Shown: one piece after another, positions 16,889 through 26,216 of the stretch
Position numbering within the stretch: position 1 is the stretch's first letter
Layout of the letters: each line of letters starts with the position of its first letter
From: Planctomycetaceae bacterium
GTDB taxonomy: Bacteria > Planctomycetota > Phycisphaerae > Phycisphaerales > SM1A02
Direction: 5' to 3'
Length of the DNA: 64,000 nt
Assembly (NCBI GenBank): GCA_027490145.1
Contig: JAIXYQ010000013.1
Coordinates: 1 to 64,000, forward strand
Notes under the pieces: generated by a model
The model's database searches: none
Told to the model about the DNA's origin: nothing
Seen by the model: only the letters and a program-made list of their open reading frames with translations
Program-made: the position numbers and the translations under genes

Positions 16889-18880
16889 ATGCCATCGGAC
16901 TGCCAACCCCGCCATGTCTCGCTCACGGTGCTCCCGGGCGGGGGACATCGACCGGCGCCCGCGAGCCGGATGTCCCGCAAGCGCTTCGGCGTGCTGCTCG
17001 TGGTGCAGGCGCTCATGATCCTGCACGTGCTCCATTGGCTCTGGGCCGACACCACCCTGGCGCCCATCGAGCCGAGTGAATCCATGGAGACCGTCAAGGA
17101 TGGCGTGATCACCGTCGGTGCCATCTTCTTCGCGCTGGCCCTGGGCAGCACGGCGATCCTGGGGCGTTGGTTCTGTGGCTGGGGGTGTCACGTCGTGCTC
17201 CTCCAGGATGCATGCGCTGCGTTGCTGGCGCGGCTGGGCATCCGCCCGCGGCCCTTCCGAAGCCGCGTGCTGCTCTGGCTGCCGTTCCTGCTTGCGCTCT
17301 ACATGTTCGTCTGGCCGTTGGTCTACCGCTTCGCGCTGGCGCCGATCCTGCAGCCCGAGTTGCGGTGGCCGGGGTTCAGCATGAAGCTCGTGACCGACGA
17401 CTTCTGGGCCACCTTCCCCGGCTGGGCCGTCGGGATCCCGTTCCTGCTGGTGTGCGGTGCGCTCACGGTCGTCTTCCTGGGCAACAAGGGCTACTGCACC
17501 TATGCCTGTCCCTACGGCGGGTTCTTCGCGCCGCTGGATCGCTTCGCCCGCGCGAGGATCCGCGTGAGCGATGCCTGCGACCAGTGCGGCCACTGCACCG
17601 CGGTCTGCACCAGCAACGTGCGCGTGCATGAGGAAGTGCGGGACTTCCGGATGGTGGTGGACAGCGGCTGCATGAAGTGCATGGACTGCGTGAGTGCGTG
17701 CCCCAAGCAGGCACTCTCGTTCGGGTTCGGTCCCGGTCCCGGTCCGTCGGTCCCGGCGGCAGCCAGGCTCTTCGATCTCACCATCGCCGATGAGGCCTTC
17801 ATCGCCGTCGTCGCCGGGGTGTCGTTCCTGGCGGCGTACTCCTTGCTGCCCCTGCTCTTCGCGAGTGGGCTGGCGGCGTGCATCACCTGGGTCGTGTGGA
17901 CCGGCTGGTGCGTGCTCGCCTCGCGGGATGCGGCCGCGCTCGGCGTCGTGCTGCGGCAGGGCGGTCGCGTGCGCGCCGCGGGCGTCGCGGCCGTGCTTGC
18001 CGCGGCGGTGGCACTCGGCGTGGTCCTGCCGACCGCTGCCGCCGGCGTGGCGGCGTGGACGGCCGACCGATTCGATCGCAAGGTGCTCGTGGCCGAGCAG
18101 ATGGTCTTCGATGCCGACGGCGTGCTGCCCGACCGCGAGACCATCGACCTGGCCGACGCGGCCACCACCTGGTACACACGTGCACGCTCGATCAGCCAGG
18201 GCGGATGGGCCGTGTTGCCTTGGCGGGACCGCGAGTTCAGCATGCGCATGGCCTGGCTGGCCGCGGTGAAGCGCGAGCATGGACAAGCGCTCGACATCCT
18301 CCAGGCCATGCACGCCGAAGGCACCAACGAGATCATCGCCGCGAGCGTGGCGCGGATCCTCCGGGCGGCGCGCAAGGGCAACGAGGCCCGTTCCTGGGTC
18401 GCCGGTGCGCTCGCGGAGTATCCGATGTGGGAAGCGATCCGCGACGAGGAGATCCTCTGGCTGATGTCCGAAGGCCGCGACGAGGAAGCGATCGAGGCCG
18501 CTCGTGCCTGGGTGGCTGCGCGCCCCGACAGCCTCAATGCGCTGCGCCGGCTGAGCGTGGTCCTGGTCGAGCGCGGCTCAGGCGACGGCGAGGTCCACGA
18601 GGGCATCGCGCTGGTGGATCGCACGCTCGAGCTGGCGCCGGGCAACGTGGGGGCCATGCTCGTGAAGGCCAACGGCTTCGCCCGTCTCGGGCAGAACGAC
18701 GCTGCGGTCTCGACCCTGCAGGATGCCGTGCGGATGGCCCCGAACGAACGGGGGCTGTGGGAGGCACTCGCCGATGCCTGTGCCCGTGGCGGACGCGAGA
18801 TGGAGTCGCAGGCCGCGCTGGCCGAAGCCGAGCGCCTGGCGGCCGAGGAGCAGAAGCGCCTCGAGGCCGGGCGGCGCTGA
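16889..18880 (+). CDS. NapH/NosR-like membrane ferredoxin fused to a TPR domain
   Basis: A 663-residue fusion. Residues about 25-225 have several membrane segments with paired-Cys motifs characteristic of the NapH/NosR/CcoG group (RWFCGWGCH, CTYACPYG). Next come two 4Fe-4S ferredoxin motifs, CDQCGHCTAVC and CMKCMDCVSAC-P. More membrane helices follow to about residue 400. The C-terminal about 250 residues are alpha-helical with TPR-like repeats (EEAIEAARAWVAARPDSL, ELAPGNVGAMLVKANGFARLGQNDAAV). It probably passes electrons across the membrane; the acceptor is unknown. An AGGAG site precedes the start. Confidence 0.85.
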   Translation: MPSDCQPRHVSLTVLPGGGHRPAPASRMSRKRFGVLLVVQALMILHVLHWLWADTTLAPIEPSESMETVKDGVITVGAIFFALALGSTAILGRWFCGWGCHVVLLQDACAALLARLGIRPRPFRSRVLLWLPFLLALYMFVWPLVYRFALAPILQPELRWPGFSMKLVTDDFWATFPGWAVGIPFLLVCGALTVVFLGNKGYCTYACPYGGFFAPLDRFARARIRVSDACDQCGHCTAVCTSNVRVHEEVRDFRMVVDSGCMKCMDCVSACPKQALSFGFGPGPGPSVPAAARLFDLTIADEAFIAVVAGVSFLAAYSLLPLLFASGLAACITWVVWTGWCVLASRDAAALGVVLRQGGRVRAAGVAAVLAAAVALGVVLPTAAAGVAAWTADRFDRKVLVAEQMVFDADGVLPDRETIDLADAATTWYTRARSISQGGWAVLPWRDREFSMRMAWLAAVKREHGQALDILQAMHAEGTNEIIAASVARILRAARKGNEARSWVAGALAEYPMWEAIRDEEILWLMSEGRDEEAIEAARAWVAARPDSLNALRRLSVVLVERGSGDGEVHEGIALVDRTLELAPGNVGAMLVKANGFARLGQNDAAVSTLQDAVRMAPNERGLWEALADACARGGREMESQAALAEAERLAAEEQKRLEAGRR

Positions 18881-18904
18881 TCGCACACGGCGCAGTGGCG
18901 GTGG

Positions 18905-18910
18905 TAGAGT
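18905..18910 (+). promoter_or_regulatory. Putative extended -10 for the PTS EIIA-like gene
   Basis: TGG TAGAGT followed by 10 nt and the ATG at 18921, with no ribosome-binding site between them. It has the same arrangement as the cyclophilin gene at 11386. Confidence 0.4.
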
Positions 18911-18920
18911 CCTCGACCCC

Positions 18921-19388
18921 ATGCCGAGCGCGCTGCTCGACATCCTCACGCCCGCCACGATCCGCGTGCCGCTGAAGGCCACGACGCGGCAGGATGCGAT
19001 CTACGAACTCGTCGACATGCTCGCTGCGCAGGGGGACATCGGTGATGCTGCGGTCCTTCGTGATTCGGTTTGGGAGCGAGAGCGGCAGCGCTCGACCGGC
19101 ATCGGCGAGGGTCTGGCCATTCCCCACGGCAAGTGTCCCGGGGCCCGAGCCGTTCGGTTGGCGATCGGCCGACCTGCTCAGCCCATCGAGTGGGATGCGA
19201 TCGATCGACGCCCGGTCCGACTGGTCTGCCTGCTCGTGAGCCCGCCCGACCGCATCGCCGAGCACATCCAGGCCCTTGGCCGGATCAGTCGCGTGATGTC
19301 CAACGCGGCGTTCCGCGCCCAGTGCTACGAAGCGGCGAGTGCCGAACGCATGTACGAACTGTTCGCTGCCGTCGAGCGCGGCGCCTGA
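18921..19388 (+). CDS. PTS EIIA type-2 (PtsN/fructose-like) domain protein
   Basis: A 155-residue stand-alone EIIA domain of the fructose/nitrogen PTS type. The phosphorylatable His lies in GIGEGLAIPHGK (about residue 73), with RSTGIGEGLAIPH the family signature. In bacteria lacking sugar-specific EIIB/EIIC partners such proteins act in regulation rather than sugar uptake; no other PTS gene is seen here. It probably has its own promoter directly before the start. It converges on rsmB with a 24-bp gap. Confidence 0.9.
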   Translation: MPSALLDILTPATIRVPLKATTRQDAIYELVDMLAAQGDIGDAAVLRDSVWERERQRSTGIGEGLAIPHGKCPGARAVRLAIGRPAQPIEWDAIDRRPVRLVCLLVSPPDRIAEHIQALGRISRVMSNAAFRAQCYEAASAERMYELFAAVERGA

Positions 19389-19412
19389 GTCGCCTCGGGC
19401 CGGCCTCGGCGC

Positions 19413-20765
19413 TCAAGGACCGAGCACGGCGTGATACGACCCGTTGCGCACGGCCGTCGCCGGTGAGCCGGGTGCCCCGGTCGGGGCCATGGACTCATCC
19501 TGCTCGATCCTCAGCTTCAGCCGGCGCGAGAGCCACTCGGCCTGCGCGCGGTTCTCCGCCTGCTCCAGGCTGCACGTGGACCACAGCAGTCGGCCTTCGC
19601 GTGACAGGAGCGGTGCGTGATCGAGCGCGATGCGCTGCTGCAGGTCGACCAGGCCGGCCAGGCCCTTGGCGCTGAAGCGGTACTTCGCCTCGACGCGGCG
19701 GCAGAGCACGCCGGTGTTCGAGCAGGGGACATCGAGCAGGATCAGGTCGAAGCCCGCACCGAACGACGCGAGTTGCTCGGGGCCGACGACCTTGACGCGC
19801 TCGTGCCCCTTGAATCGCTGACGGAGCGCGGCGCGTCGCGGGCCATCCACGTCGGTCGCGATGATCTCGGCGGCGCGATGCGCCGAAGCGAGCTGCGCCG
19901 TCTTCGTGCCGCGGCCGGCGCACGCATCGAGGATGCGGCGTGGTTGGAGGTGCCGCGTGGCATCGACCGCGCGGGCGCTGGCGGGATCCTGCACGCGCGC
20001 ATCCGGGTACTCCCGAAGTGCAGCCATCAGGTGGTCGTGCCCGCCTTCCCAGACCATGAAGCCGCCTGCATCGTGCGGGGTCATCGGCCAGGGGGTCCTG
20101 GTCGTTGGGTCCAGGGCGCCGGCCGGGATCCCGGTCACGGTCAGTCCCGGCTGCACGAGTGATTGCACCGCCAGGGCGACGGCGGGTTCGAAGCCCTTCG
20201 TGCTGGTCCAGTGCTCGAAGAGCGCACGGCCGATGCTGCATTGGGCCGACAGCCGCTGCACCTGACTCTCGGGCAGGAGCGCGTCCGTAAGCAGCCGCAC
20301 GCGCCCGTCGGACAGTGGGAGTGCATCGCGGCGTTCCCGCCAGCGGGCGGCATCCGGGTCGTTGGGTTCGAGCAGTCCACCGCGGAGCGCGATGACCTTG
20401 CGCAGCACGGCGTTCACGAAGGCCGCAGGCCGGGGGTGCACGCGTTCCTTCGTCCACTCCACGGCATCATCGACGACCGCGTGGTCCGGGAGACGGTCGT
20501 GCAGCAGCAGCTGTGCGGCACTCCCCATGAGGACGCCGCGGACCTCGGGTTGCACCTCGTCGAAACGCCTCGTCACGCATGCACTGAGCACGGTGGCCAA
20601 GGCGCGCCAGTGGCGCAGCGTGGACTGCTCGATGGCGCGCGCCAGGGCGGCATCGCGCGGCTCGAGCCCCGCGGGCGCATCGTCACCGAAGGCGAACTCG
20701 GGATAGTCCGCGGCGTGCCGCGCCAAGCGCGCGAACACGGCCGCCCGTGCGGGACTGGCGCTCAC
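19413..20765 (-). CDS. rsmB: 16S rRNA m5C methyltransferase RsmB-like
   Basis: A 450-residue protein with an N-terminal NusB-like RNA-binding domain (about 1-140, with [20 protein letters not shown]) and a C-terminal SAM-dependent methyltransferase. Motifs seen: SAM-binding [14 protein letters not shown], motif [10 protein letters not shown] with the Cys that assists product release, and motif [12 protein letters not shown] with the catalytic Cys. RsmB methylates C967 of 16S rRNA in E. coli; the target here is assumed by family. The start overlaps the metK stop by 4 nt. Confidence 0.92.
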   Translation of the reverse strand: MSASPARAAVFARLARHAADYPEFAFGDDAPAGLEPRDAALARAIEQSTLRHWRALATVLSACVTRRFDEVQPEVRGVLMGSAAQLLLHDRLPDHAVVDDAVEWTKERVHPRPAAFVNAVLRKVIALRGGLLEPNDPDAARWRERRDALPLSDGRVRLLTDALLPESQVQRLSAQCSIGRALFEHWTSTKGFEPAVALAVQSLVQPGLTVTGIPAGALDPTTRTPWPMTPHDAGGFMVWEGGHDHLMAALREYPDARVQDPASARAVDATRHLQPRRILDACAGRGTKTAQLASAHRAAEIIATDVDGPRRAALRQRFKGHERVKVVGPEQLASFGAGFDLILLDVPCSNTGVLCRRVEAKYRFSAKGLAGLVDLQQRIALDHAPLLSREGRLLWSTCSLEQAENRAQAEWLSRRLKLRIEQDESMAPTGAPGSPATAVRNGSYHAVLGP

Positions 20766-21964
20766 GCCCGCACCGTGCGCCGCGCCGCCTTCGCGAGCTT
20801 CGGCGCCACGTCGGTGCGCTCCCAGGTGAACGTTCCCTTGCCGCCCTCGCCGGGTTCGCGGCCGAAGTGTCCGTGGTAGGCGGTGGGGGAGTAGATCGGC
20901 CGCAGGAGGTCCAGCGTCTCGATGATGCCGGCCGGGGTCAGGTCGAAGTGCGCTCGCACGAGCTTCGCCAGGGCGAGGTCACTCACCTTGCCGGTGCCGT
21001 GGCTGTCGATGAGGACGCTCGTCGGTTCGGCCACGCCGATCGCGTAGGCGACCTGCACCTCGCACACATCGGCCAGGTCGGCGGCCACGATGTTCTTGGC
21101 GATGTACCGGGCCATGTAGGCCGCGCTGCGGTCGACCTTGCTCGGGTCCTTGCCGCTGAAGGCACCGCCGCCGTGGCGGCCGCGGCCACCGTAGGTGTCG
21201 ACGATGATCTTGCGTCCCGTCAGGCCGCAATCGCCGTGGGGGCCGCCGATCTCGAAGCAGCCCGTGGGGTTCACGAAGACCTTGATGCCGTCATGCCACC
21301 AGTCGCCCAGGACCGGCTTGATGATGTGCTTGGTCACGGCGTCGTGGAGCGCCTTCTGGCGCGTGTTCCAATCCGGCGAATGCTGCGTCGACAGCACCAC
21401 GTTCTCGATGCGGCGCGGGTTGAGGCCGTCGTACTGCACGGCGACCTGGCTCTTCGCATCGGGACGGAGTCCCTTGATGATGCCCTTCTCGCGGACTTCG
21501 GCCTGGCGCGCGACCAGCCGGTGCGAGAGCGAGATCGGCAGCGGCATGAGCGACCTGGTCTCCTTGCAGGCGAAGCCGAACATCATGCCCTGGTCGCCGG
21601 CGCCCTGCGCCTTCTTCTTCTTGCCGACCTTGGTATCGACGCCCTGCGAGATGTTCGGGCTCTGCGCATGGAGCGTGACGACGACGCCGCAACTGTCGGC
21701 ATCGAAGCCGACGCCGGCCTCGGTGTACCCGATGCGCTTGATCGTGTCGCGTGCCACCTTCTGCACGTCGACGAAGCCTTTCGTGGTGACTTCGCCGGCC
21801 ACCACGGCCAGGCCGGTGGTCACCAGCGTTTCGCACGCCACCCGGCTGCGGGGGTCCTGCGCCAGCATCGCATCAAGGACGGCGTCCGAGATCTGGTCGC
21901 TGACCTTGTCCGGATGGCCCATGGAAACGGATTCGCTGGTGAAGGTGTGCAGTCCTGCGGGCAT
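20762..21964 (-). CDS. metK: S-adenosylmethionine synthetase
   Basis: A 400-residue methionine adenosyltransferase making SAM from ATP and methionine. Signatures: [13 protein letters not shown] at the N-terminus (catalytic His and phosphate site), [10 protein letters not shown] near residue 125 and [19 protein letters not shown] near 265. An AAGGA site precedes the ATG at 21964. The leader carries five AACGTG repeats. rsmB follows with a 4-nt overlap, so a SAM-making enzyme and a SAM-using rRNA methyltransferase share an operon. Confidence 0.97.
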   Translation of the reverse strand: MPAGLHTFTSESVSMGHPDKVSDQISDAVLDAMLAQDPRSRVACETLVTTGLAVVAGEVTTKGFVDVQKVARDTIKRIGYTEAGVGFDADSCGVVVTLHAQSPNISQGVDTKVGKKKKAQGAGDQGMMFGFACKETRSLMPLPISLSHRLVARQAEVREKGIIKGLRPDAKSQVAVQYDGLNPRRIENVVLSTQHSPDWNTRQKALHDAVTKHIIKPVLGDWWHDGIKVFVNPTGCFEIGGPHGDCGLTGRKIIVDTYGGRGRHGGGAFSGKDPSKVDRSAAYMARYIAKNIVAADLADVCEVQVAYAIGVAEPTSVLIDSHGTGKVSDLALAKLVRAHFDLTPAGIIETLDLLRPIYSPTAYHGHFGREPGEGGKGTFTWERTDVAPKLAKAARRTVRA

Positions 21965-21978
21965 GTGTGGTCCTTGTG

Positions 21979-22042
21979 GGGCGCAACGTGGGGGGCGCAA
22001 CGTGTGGGGAAACGTGGGGGGAAACGTGTGGGGAAACGTGGG
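21979..22042. repeat. Tandem AACGTG repeats upstream of metK
   Basis: Five AACGTG cores start at 21985, 21999, 22011, 22023 and 22035. The last four are exactly 12 bp apart and joined by G-runs (GTGGGGAA and similar). On the metK sense strand this reads as CACGTT blocks separated by CCCC, ending 15 nt before the start codon. An AAAAAA run follows at 22047-22052. It may be an operator array, an RNA element or simple slippage. Confidence 0.7.
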
Positions 22043-22190
22043 AGCGAAAAAAGCGGCGTACTTTTGGGACGATCCTTCGGGATCCATGCTTGGCGTGGAG
22101 CCGGTCGGATGCCACGATTGGGGGCCGGATCCTAATCGGCAGCCGCCCGAGCGTGCGCTCCGGGGGCCTCCTACGCTTTCTGCAGAACCG

Positions 22191-23594
22191 ATGCCCGTCC
22201 TCGCGACCATGCTCATCGCCGCAGCCGTGGCCCAAGCCCCCGTCCGGGCGCAGGCCAAGGTCGGTGCGTGGGCGTGGCAGCCGGGGCCCCAGCTCCAGCA
22301 GTTGCCCGAGCGGGTGACCACGTGCCTCGATGCCCTTGGAGGCCGCGTGACCGGCAGCGTGGGGGCCGCCCGCGCACAGGATCCCGTGGCCCGTGACATC
22401 GGCCTCGATCGGTGGATCGCCCTCGAGTTCCCCCACGGCACCGAACCGGTCGGCGCGTGCGCCATGCTCGCGGGGGCGTGGGAGGGGTTCGAGGTGGTTG
22501 AGCCGGATGGTTCCGGATCGCTCGCCGATCTTCCCGACGATCCGTCGTTCCCGCAGCAGTGGGCCCTGCGCAACACCGGCCAGACCGGCGGCGTGCCGGG
22601 TTCCGACGTCAACGCCGTGTCGGCCTGGAGCCAGGCCTCGTCGGACGGATTGACCATTGCCCTCCTCGATGGTGGTGTGCAGCCGCTTGCCGAGTTCGGC
22701 AACCGCATCCTGCCGGGATGGAATGTGCCGCAGCAGTCCACCGTGACCACGGACACCTGTGGCGGCCACGGGACGCATGTGACGGGGATCGCCGCGGCTG
22801 CCGGCAACAACGCTGCACTCATGGCGGGCATGTGCTGGGACGCGTCGATCCTCCCGGTGGTGATCGTCAATCCGTGCACCTTCTTCGAGCAGTGGGTGGC
22901 CGAGGGCCTGGTCTGGGCCATCGACCACGGCGCCGACGTGGTCAACATGAGCCTGCAGTCCAACGCCGGCGGACAACTGCTGCGGGATGCGGTGCTCTAC
23001 GGCGAGGCGCTCAACGTGCCGATGGTCGCGGCGACCGGCAACAACAACCTGTCGCTCCCCGCGTTCCCGGCACGCTGGCCCGAAACGATCGCGGTGGCGG
23101 CATCGACCCATGCGAATCTCCGCTGGGTCAACTCCAACTACGGCGCCGAGGTGGACCTCGCTGCCCCGGGCGAGAACGTGCTCAGCCTGACCACGACCGG
23201 CGGCGTGATCTCACGCAGCGGCACGAGCATGGCGGCGCCCCACGTCGCGGGTGCGGTGGCGCTCATGCTCTCGGTCAATCCGTCGCTCACCAACCCGCAG
23301 ATCCGGTCGATCCTCGCCGCCACGAGCGTCGACATGTCACCTGCAGGGGTTGATGAGTTCACGGGCGCAGGTCGCCTGGATGCGGGCGCCGCCGTGGCGA
23401 TGGCCGCGTCGCTCGCGCCGCCGCCGGGCGACCTCGATGGTGACGGTGACGTCGACGGTGCGGATCTGGGCATCATGCTGGTGGGGTGGGGGCCTTGCGG
23501 ATCCTGCGCGTCATGCCCCGGCGATCTCGACGGCAACTGCGATGTCGGCGGCTCGGATCTCGGCGCACTGCTGAGCTCGTGGAGCCCGGATTGA
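22191..23594 (+). CDS. Secreted subtilisin-like serine protease with GC-type dockerin tail
   Basis: A 467-residue S8 peptidase. A signal peptide of about 20 residues is followed by a prodomain-like segment of about 100. The catalytic triad is visible: Asp in TIALLDGG, His in [10 protein letters not shown], Ser in [13 protein letters not shown], with oxyanion Asn in VAATGNNN. The last about 60 residues are two dockerin-like units, the second flanked by Cys-rich [18 protein letters not shown], matching what is known in planctomycetes as a GC-type dockerin. A TACGCT hexamer lies 13 nt before the ATG. The protein is probably surface-attached or exported for proteolysis. Confidence 0.92.
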   Translation: MPVLATMLIAAAVAQAPVRAQAKVGAWAWQPGPQLQQLPERVTTCLDALGGRVTGSVGAARAQDPVARDIGLDRWIALEFPHGTEPVGACAMLAGAWEGFEVVEPDGSGSLADLPDDPSFPQQWALRNTGQTGGVPGSDVNAVSAWSQASSDGLTIALLDGGVQPLAEFGNRILPGWNVPQQSTVTTDTCGGHGTHVTGIAAAAGNNAALMAGMCWDASILPVVIVNPCTFFEQWVAEGLVWAIDHGADVVNMSLQSNAGGQLLRDAVLYGEALNVPMVAATGNNNLSLPAFPARWPETIAVAASTHANLRWVNSNYGAEVDLAAPGENVLSLTTTGGVISRSGTSMAAPHVAGAVALMLSVNPSLTNPQIRSILAATSVDMSPAGVDEFTGAGRLDAGAAVAMAASLAPPPGDLDGDGDVDGADLGIMLVGWGPCGSCASCPGDLDGNCDVGGSDLGALLSSWSPD

Positions 23595-24064
23595 GCACTG
23601 CGGACCCCACCACGCCGATCCGCGTCGAACTCAGCCGGATCCTGATCCGCGAGATGGCGGACATGCAGGTCGTGGAGTTGCGCGATGTGGCTACGGGTCG
23701 TTCGTTCCCGATCGTCATCGGCCTGCCCGAGGCCTACGCCATCGAACGACGCCTCCGTGGCGAGGAACCCGAGCGGCCGCAGACGCACGACTTGCTCGAC
23801 CGGGTCATCACCGAACTCGGCGCACGGATCGCGCGCGTCGACATCATCGACCTGCGTGAAGGGACCTTCCACGCCGTGCTCACGCTGGACACGGAGCGGG
23901 GACCGGTGGCCCTGGACTGCCGACCGAGCGATGCCCTGGCCCTGTGTGCCGATGGCCGCGCAGAGATCTGGGTCGCTGAGTCCGTCATCGAGCGTGCCTC
24001 GAGCGGTACGCCGCCGCAGGCGTTCCCCTTCGTCGCCGACGAAGACGACGACCACGACGACTGA
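23591..24064 (+). CDS. Bifunctional nuclease family protein (DUF151)
   Basis: A 157-residue protein with the BFN/DUF151 core: QVVELRDVATGRSFPIVIG, EAYAIERRLRGEE, then FHAVLTLD and LDCRPSDALALC. The C-terminus is Asp-rich. Family members have reported DNase and RNase activity in plants and bacteria, but the physiological role is unclear. The start is probably the TTG at 23591, which overlaps the subtilase stop (TTGA); later ATGs would cut off the first conserved strand (IRVELSRILI). Coupling to the protease gene may be positional only. Confidence 0.85.
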   Translation: MSTADPTTPIRVELSRILIREMADMQVVELRDVATGRSFPIVIGLPEAYAIERRLRGEEPERPQTHDLLDRVITELGARIARVDIIDLREGTFHAVLTLDTERGPVALDCRPSDALALCADGRAEIWVAESVIERASSGTPPQAFPFVADEDDDHDD

Positions 24065-24100
24065 ACGCGACGTCCTCTCGCGCCCTCGTGCCCCGGCGCG

Positions 24101-25465
24101 TCACTCTGCAGCGTGGTCAGTGCCCGACGGGATCGAGTCGCCATCCCGGGGCTCACTGCTGCGCGCGACAGCATCGGCGGCGGGGCCCTCGGTCAGTCGG
24201 TCACCCAGCAGTTCCTTGAGCACCACCGTGGCGAAGGCGCCCGCGGGCAGATCGAACGCGACGCGGATGTACGGGCCGTGCTCGTCGAAGCCGCCCTCGC
24301 ACTGAGGGTTCGTCACGGGCACGCGCAAGGGGCGGCGCGTACCGGTCGGCGCCAGGGCGCCCGTGGCGAACAGCGCGGGATCGATGCCGAAGTCCGCGCA
24401 GGCTGCGCGCTCGATCCCGCCCGGTACGCCTGCAGCAGGACCGAAGTCGCGACCCGGCATCAACCCACTCGGTGAGAGTTCGAATGCGTGCAGCCGCGGC
24501 AGCACATCCGAGTCCGGTCCGAGCATCGTGGCATCGATGCGGAAGGACCGCCCGCTGCGGTGGTGGTACGCGAGATCGCCATCGAGCAGCGTGCCGAGCG
24601 TTCCCGCATCGAGCCGACGCAGCACGATCCGGTTGAACACCGCCGATTGCAGGGCGGCGATCCAGAAGTCACGCACGATGCTCCCACCCGACAGCACGGC
24701 GTGCTCAGGCGACTTGCCTGCGATGAGCGCACGAAGCGCCGAGCGCTCGGCGTGGTCGTTCTTGCCCCACAGCTCGAGGGCTGCGGTGAGTTCACCGCGG
24801 GAGAACAGGGCCCGCCGCTCCTGCTGGCGTTCGGGGAAGGCGGATCCGCGCAGTCCCAGCAGTTCATCGAGGGCATCCTGCCAGCGCCCCAGCAGGACAT
24901 GAAGCCCCATGACGTGGTTGTTGCCGCGGTAGCCGAAGCGCTGGGGTCCGTAGAAGTCCGGAACGCCGATGCGAGCGAGTTCCTTGAGTCGCGCCCAGAC
25001 CACGGTCGCCTTGAGGGGATCGAGGCCACGGATCCTGACGGCGAAGCGATTGCCCGCCAGGTGCCCGCGCCGGAGTTTGTTCGCATGCCGAGTCATCCAC
25101 AGCAGCATCACCTGCGGATGCTGGAGCTGGACCGCTGCGGGTTCGCGTCCGGGCAGATGGATGCTGACCGTCTGCCGGGTCACGGCGCGGCGGTCCTTCA
25201 TGCCGGCAAACCCGATCGCGGACGACGGCACGTTGAAATGCCTCGACAGGATCGAGACGAGTTCGACGTGCTGCACATCCTGCTTCTGGACCCCGACGTA
25301 CACGTGTTCGCCCTCGCCGCTGGGCTCGTACAGCGGGAGTTCCTCGACCAGGAAGTCTTCGGGCCGTTCCTTGATGCGGCCGCCGAGCACGCCTGCCGGG
25401 AGCAGCCCCCGCGCGGGCAGCGGGGAGGGCAGCGCATCGCGTTCCGGGTGTGGCCCCGGAATCAT
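24101..25465 (-). CDS. truD: tRNA pseudouridine(13) synthase TruD
   Basis: A 454-residue TruD-family pseudouridine synthase, which isomerises U13 in tRNA. The catalytic motif GFAGMKDRRAVTRQ, with the active Asp in KDRR, is near residue 85. N-terminal GRIKERPEDFLVEELPLYEPSG is the typical first block, and FYGPQRFGYRGNNHVMG is a conserved TRUD-domain element. The start overlaps the HAD gene stop by 4 nt, so the two are translationally coupled. It is longer than the E. coli protein, as in many planctomycetes and archaea. Confidence 0.93.
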   Translation of the reverse strand: MIPGPHPERDALPSPLPARGLLPAGVLGGRIKERPEDFLVEELPLYEPSGEGEHVYVGVQKQDVQHVELVSILSRHFNVPSSAIGFAGMKDRRAVTRQTVSIHLPGREPAAVQLQHPQVMLLWMTRHANKLRRGHLAGNRFAVRIRGLDPLKATVVWARLKELARIGVPDFYGPQRFGYRGNNHVMGLHVLLGRWQDALDELLGLRGSAFPERQQERRALFSRGELTAALELWGKNDHAERSALRALIAGKSPEHAVLSGGSIVRDFWIAALQSAVFNRIVLRRLDAGTLGTLLDGDLAYHHRSGRSFRIDATMLGPDSDVLPRLHAFELSPSGLMPGRDFGPAAGVPGGIERAACADFGIDPALFATGALAPTGTRRPLRVPVTNPQCEGGFDEHGPYIRVAFDLPAGAFATVVLKELLGDRLTEGPAADAVARSSEPRDGDSIPSGTDHAAE

Positions 25466-26112
25466 GCTGCGCTCCCCACGGGCACACCCAACTGCGTCAG
25501 GTGGGCGCGCATCTGCGCAGCCGTGTGCCCCTCGTGGTCGATCTGGCAGGCGTGCCAGCCGGCGTGCCGCGCGCCATCGCAATTCTCGGCAAGGTCATCG
25601 AACAGCACGATGCGTTGCGGAGGCAGCCCGAGCACACTCGTCGCATGCTCGTAGATGGCAGGCTCCGGCTTGGCCAAGAGCAACTCGTGCGAGGCCAGTC
25701 GATGCCGAAGCCGGCTCAGTGCGGGGAACTCACGGATCATGCGCTCCCAGTGCAGGCCGTTGGTGTTGGACAGGCAGCCGGTCACCAGTCCGAGCGCGTG
25801 CAGTTCGTCGATCAGGTCAACCGTGCCGTCGTAGGGCGCCTCCACGATCGACTCGAGCAGGGCGCGGCCGGTCGAGGCGGGCGTCGCGTCATCGAGGGAT
25901 GCGGCCCAGATCGAGGCGCAGGTCTCCAGCGTGAGGTCGCCGCGCTGCCAGTCATCGAGCGCCTTCGCCCGCGCGGCACGCACGGTTGGTTCAAGTGATC
26001 GCGCAGTCGGTTCGATGCCGACGGCCGCGCATTGGGCGACCCACTCGCGGCGAATGCGCACGAGCACGCCACCAAGGTCGAACATCACCGCATCGATGGC
26101 ACGTCGGGGCAT
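25462..26112 (-). CDS. HAD-superfamily hydrolase (YihX-like)
   Basis: A 216-residue HAD-IA hydrolase. Motif I is MFDLGGVL (nucleophile Asp), motif II LSNTNG, motif III the Lys in AKPEPAIYEHA, and motif IV FDDLAENCDGA. The cap is helical. Such proteins dephosphorylate sugar phosphates, nucleotides or other small molecules; the substrate cannot be deduced. The ATG at 26112 begins the conserved domain. TACAAC 7 nt upstream weakly resembles the leaderless hexamers elsewhere. It is first gene of a pair with truD. Confidence 0.88.
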   Translation of the reverse strand: MPRRAIDAVMFDLGGVLVRIRREWVAQCAAVGIEPTARSLEPTVRAARAKALDDWQRGDLTLETCASIWAASLDDATPASTGRALLESIVEAPYDGTVDLIDELHALGLVTGCLSNTNGLHWERMIREFPALSRLRHRLASHELLLAKPEPAIYEHATSVLGLPPQRIVLFDDLAENCDGARHAGWHACQIDHEGHTAAQMRAHLTQLGVPVGSAA

Positions 26113-26167
26113 AGACGCTGTTGTACCGCGCACGACTGCATCCGTTGAGCACGCCCCGCCAAACGAG

Positions 26168-26199
26168 AACGGGGCAGGAGCGTGTGCTCCTGCCCCGTT
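26168..26199. terminator. Strong hairpin terminator after the PEP-CTERM-like gene
   Basis: A perfect 14-bp stem (AACGGGGCAGGAGC and its complement) with a GTGT loop, lying 18 bp beyond the minus-strand gene that ends at 26217. TTCTCGTTT follows on the minus strand. It also insulates the HAD gene from upstream transcription. Confidence 0.85.
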
Positions 26200-26216
26200 G
26201 GGTGCGTTGGCCTGCC

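Noticed and set aside
21979-22042. CRISPR-like array from the phased AACGTG repeats
   Set aside because: The period is 12 bp with no unique spacers, and no cas genes are present.
21965-22190. SAM riboswitch before metK
   Set aside because: The leader is made of short G/C-rich repeats. I could not build a SAM-I, SAM-II or SAM-IV type fold by eye. A covariance search would be decisive.
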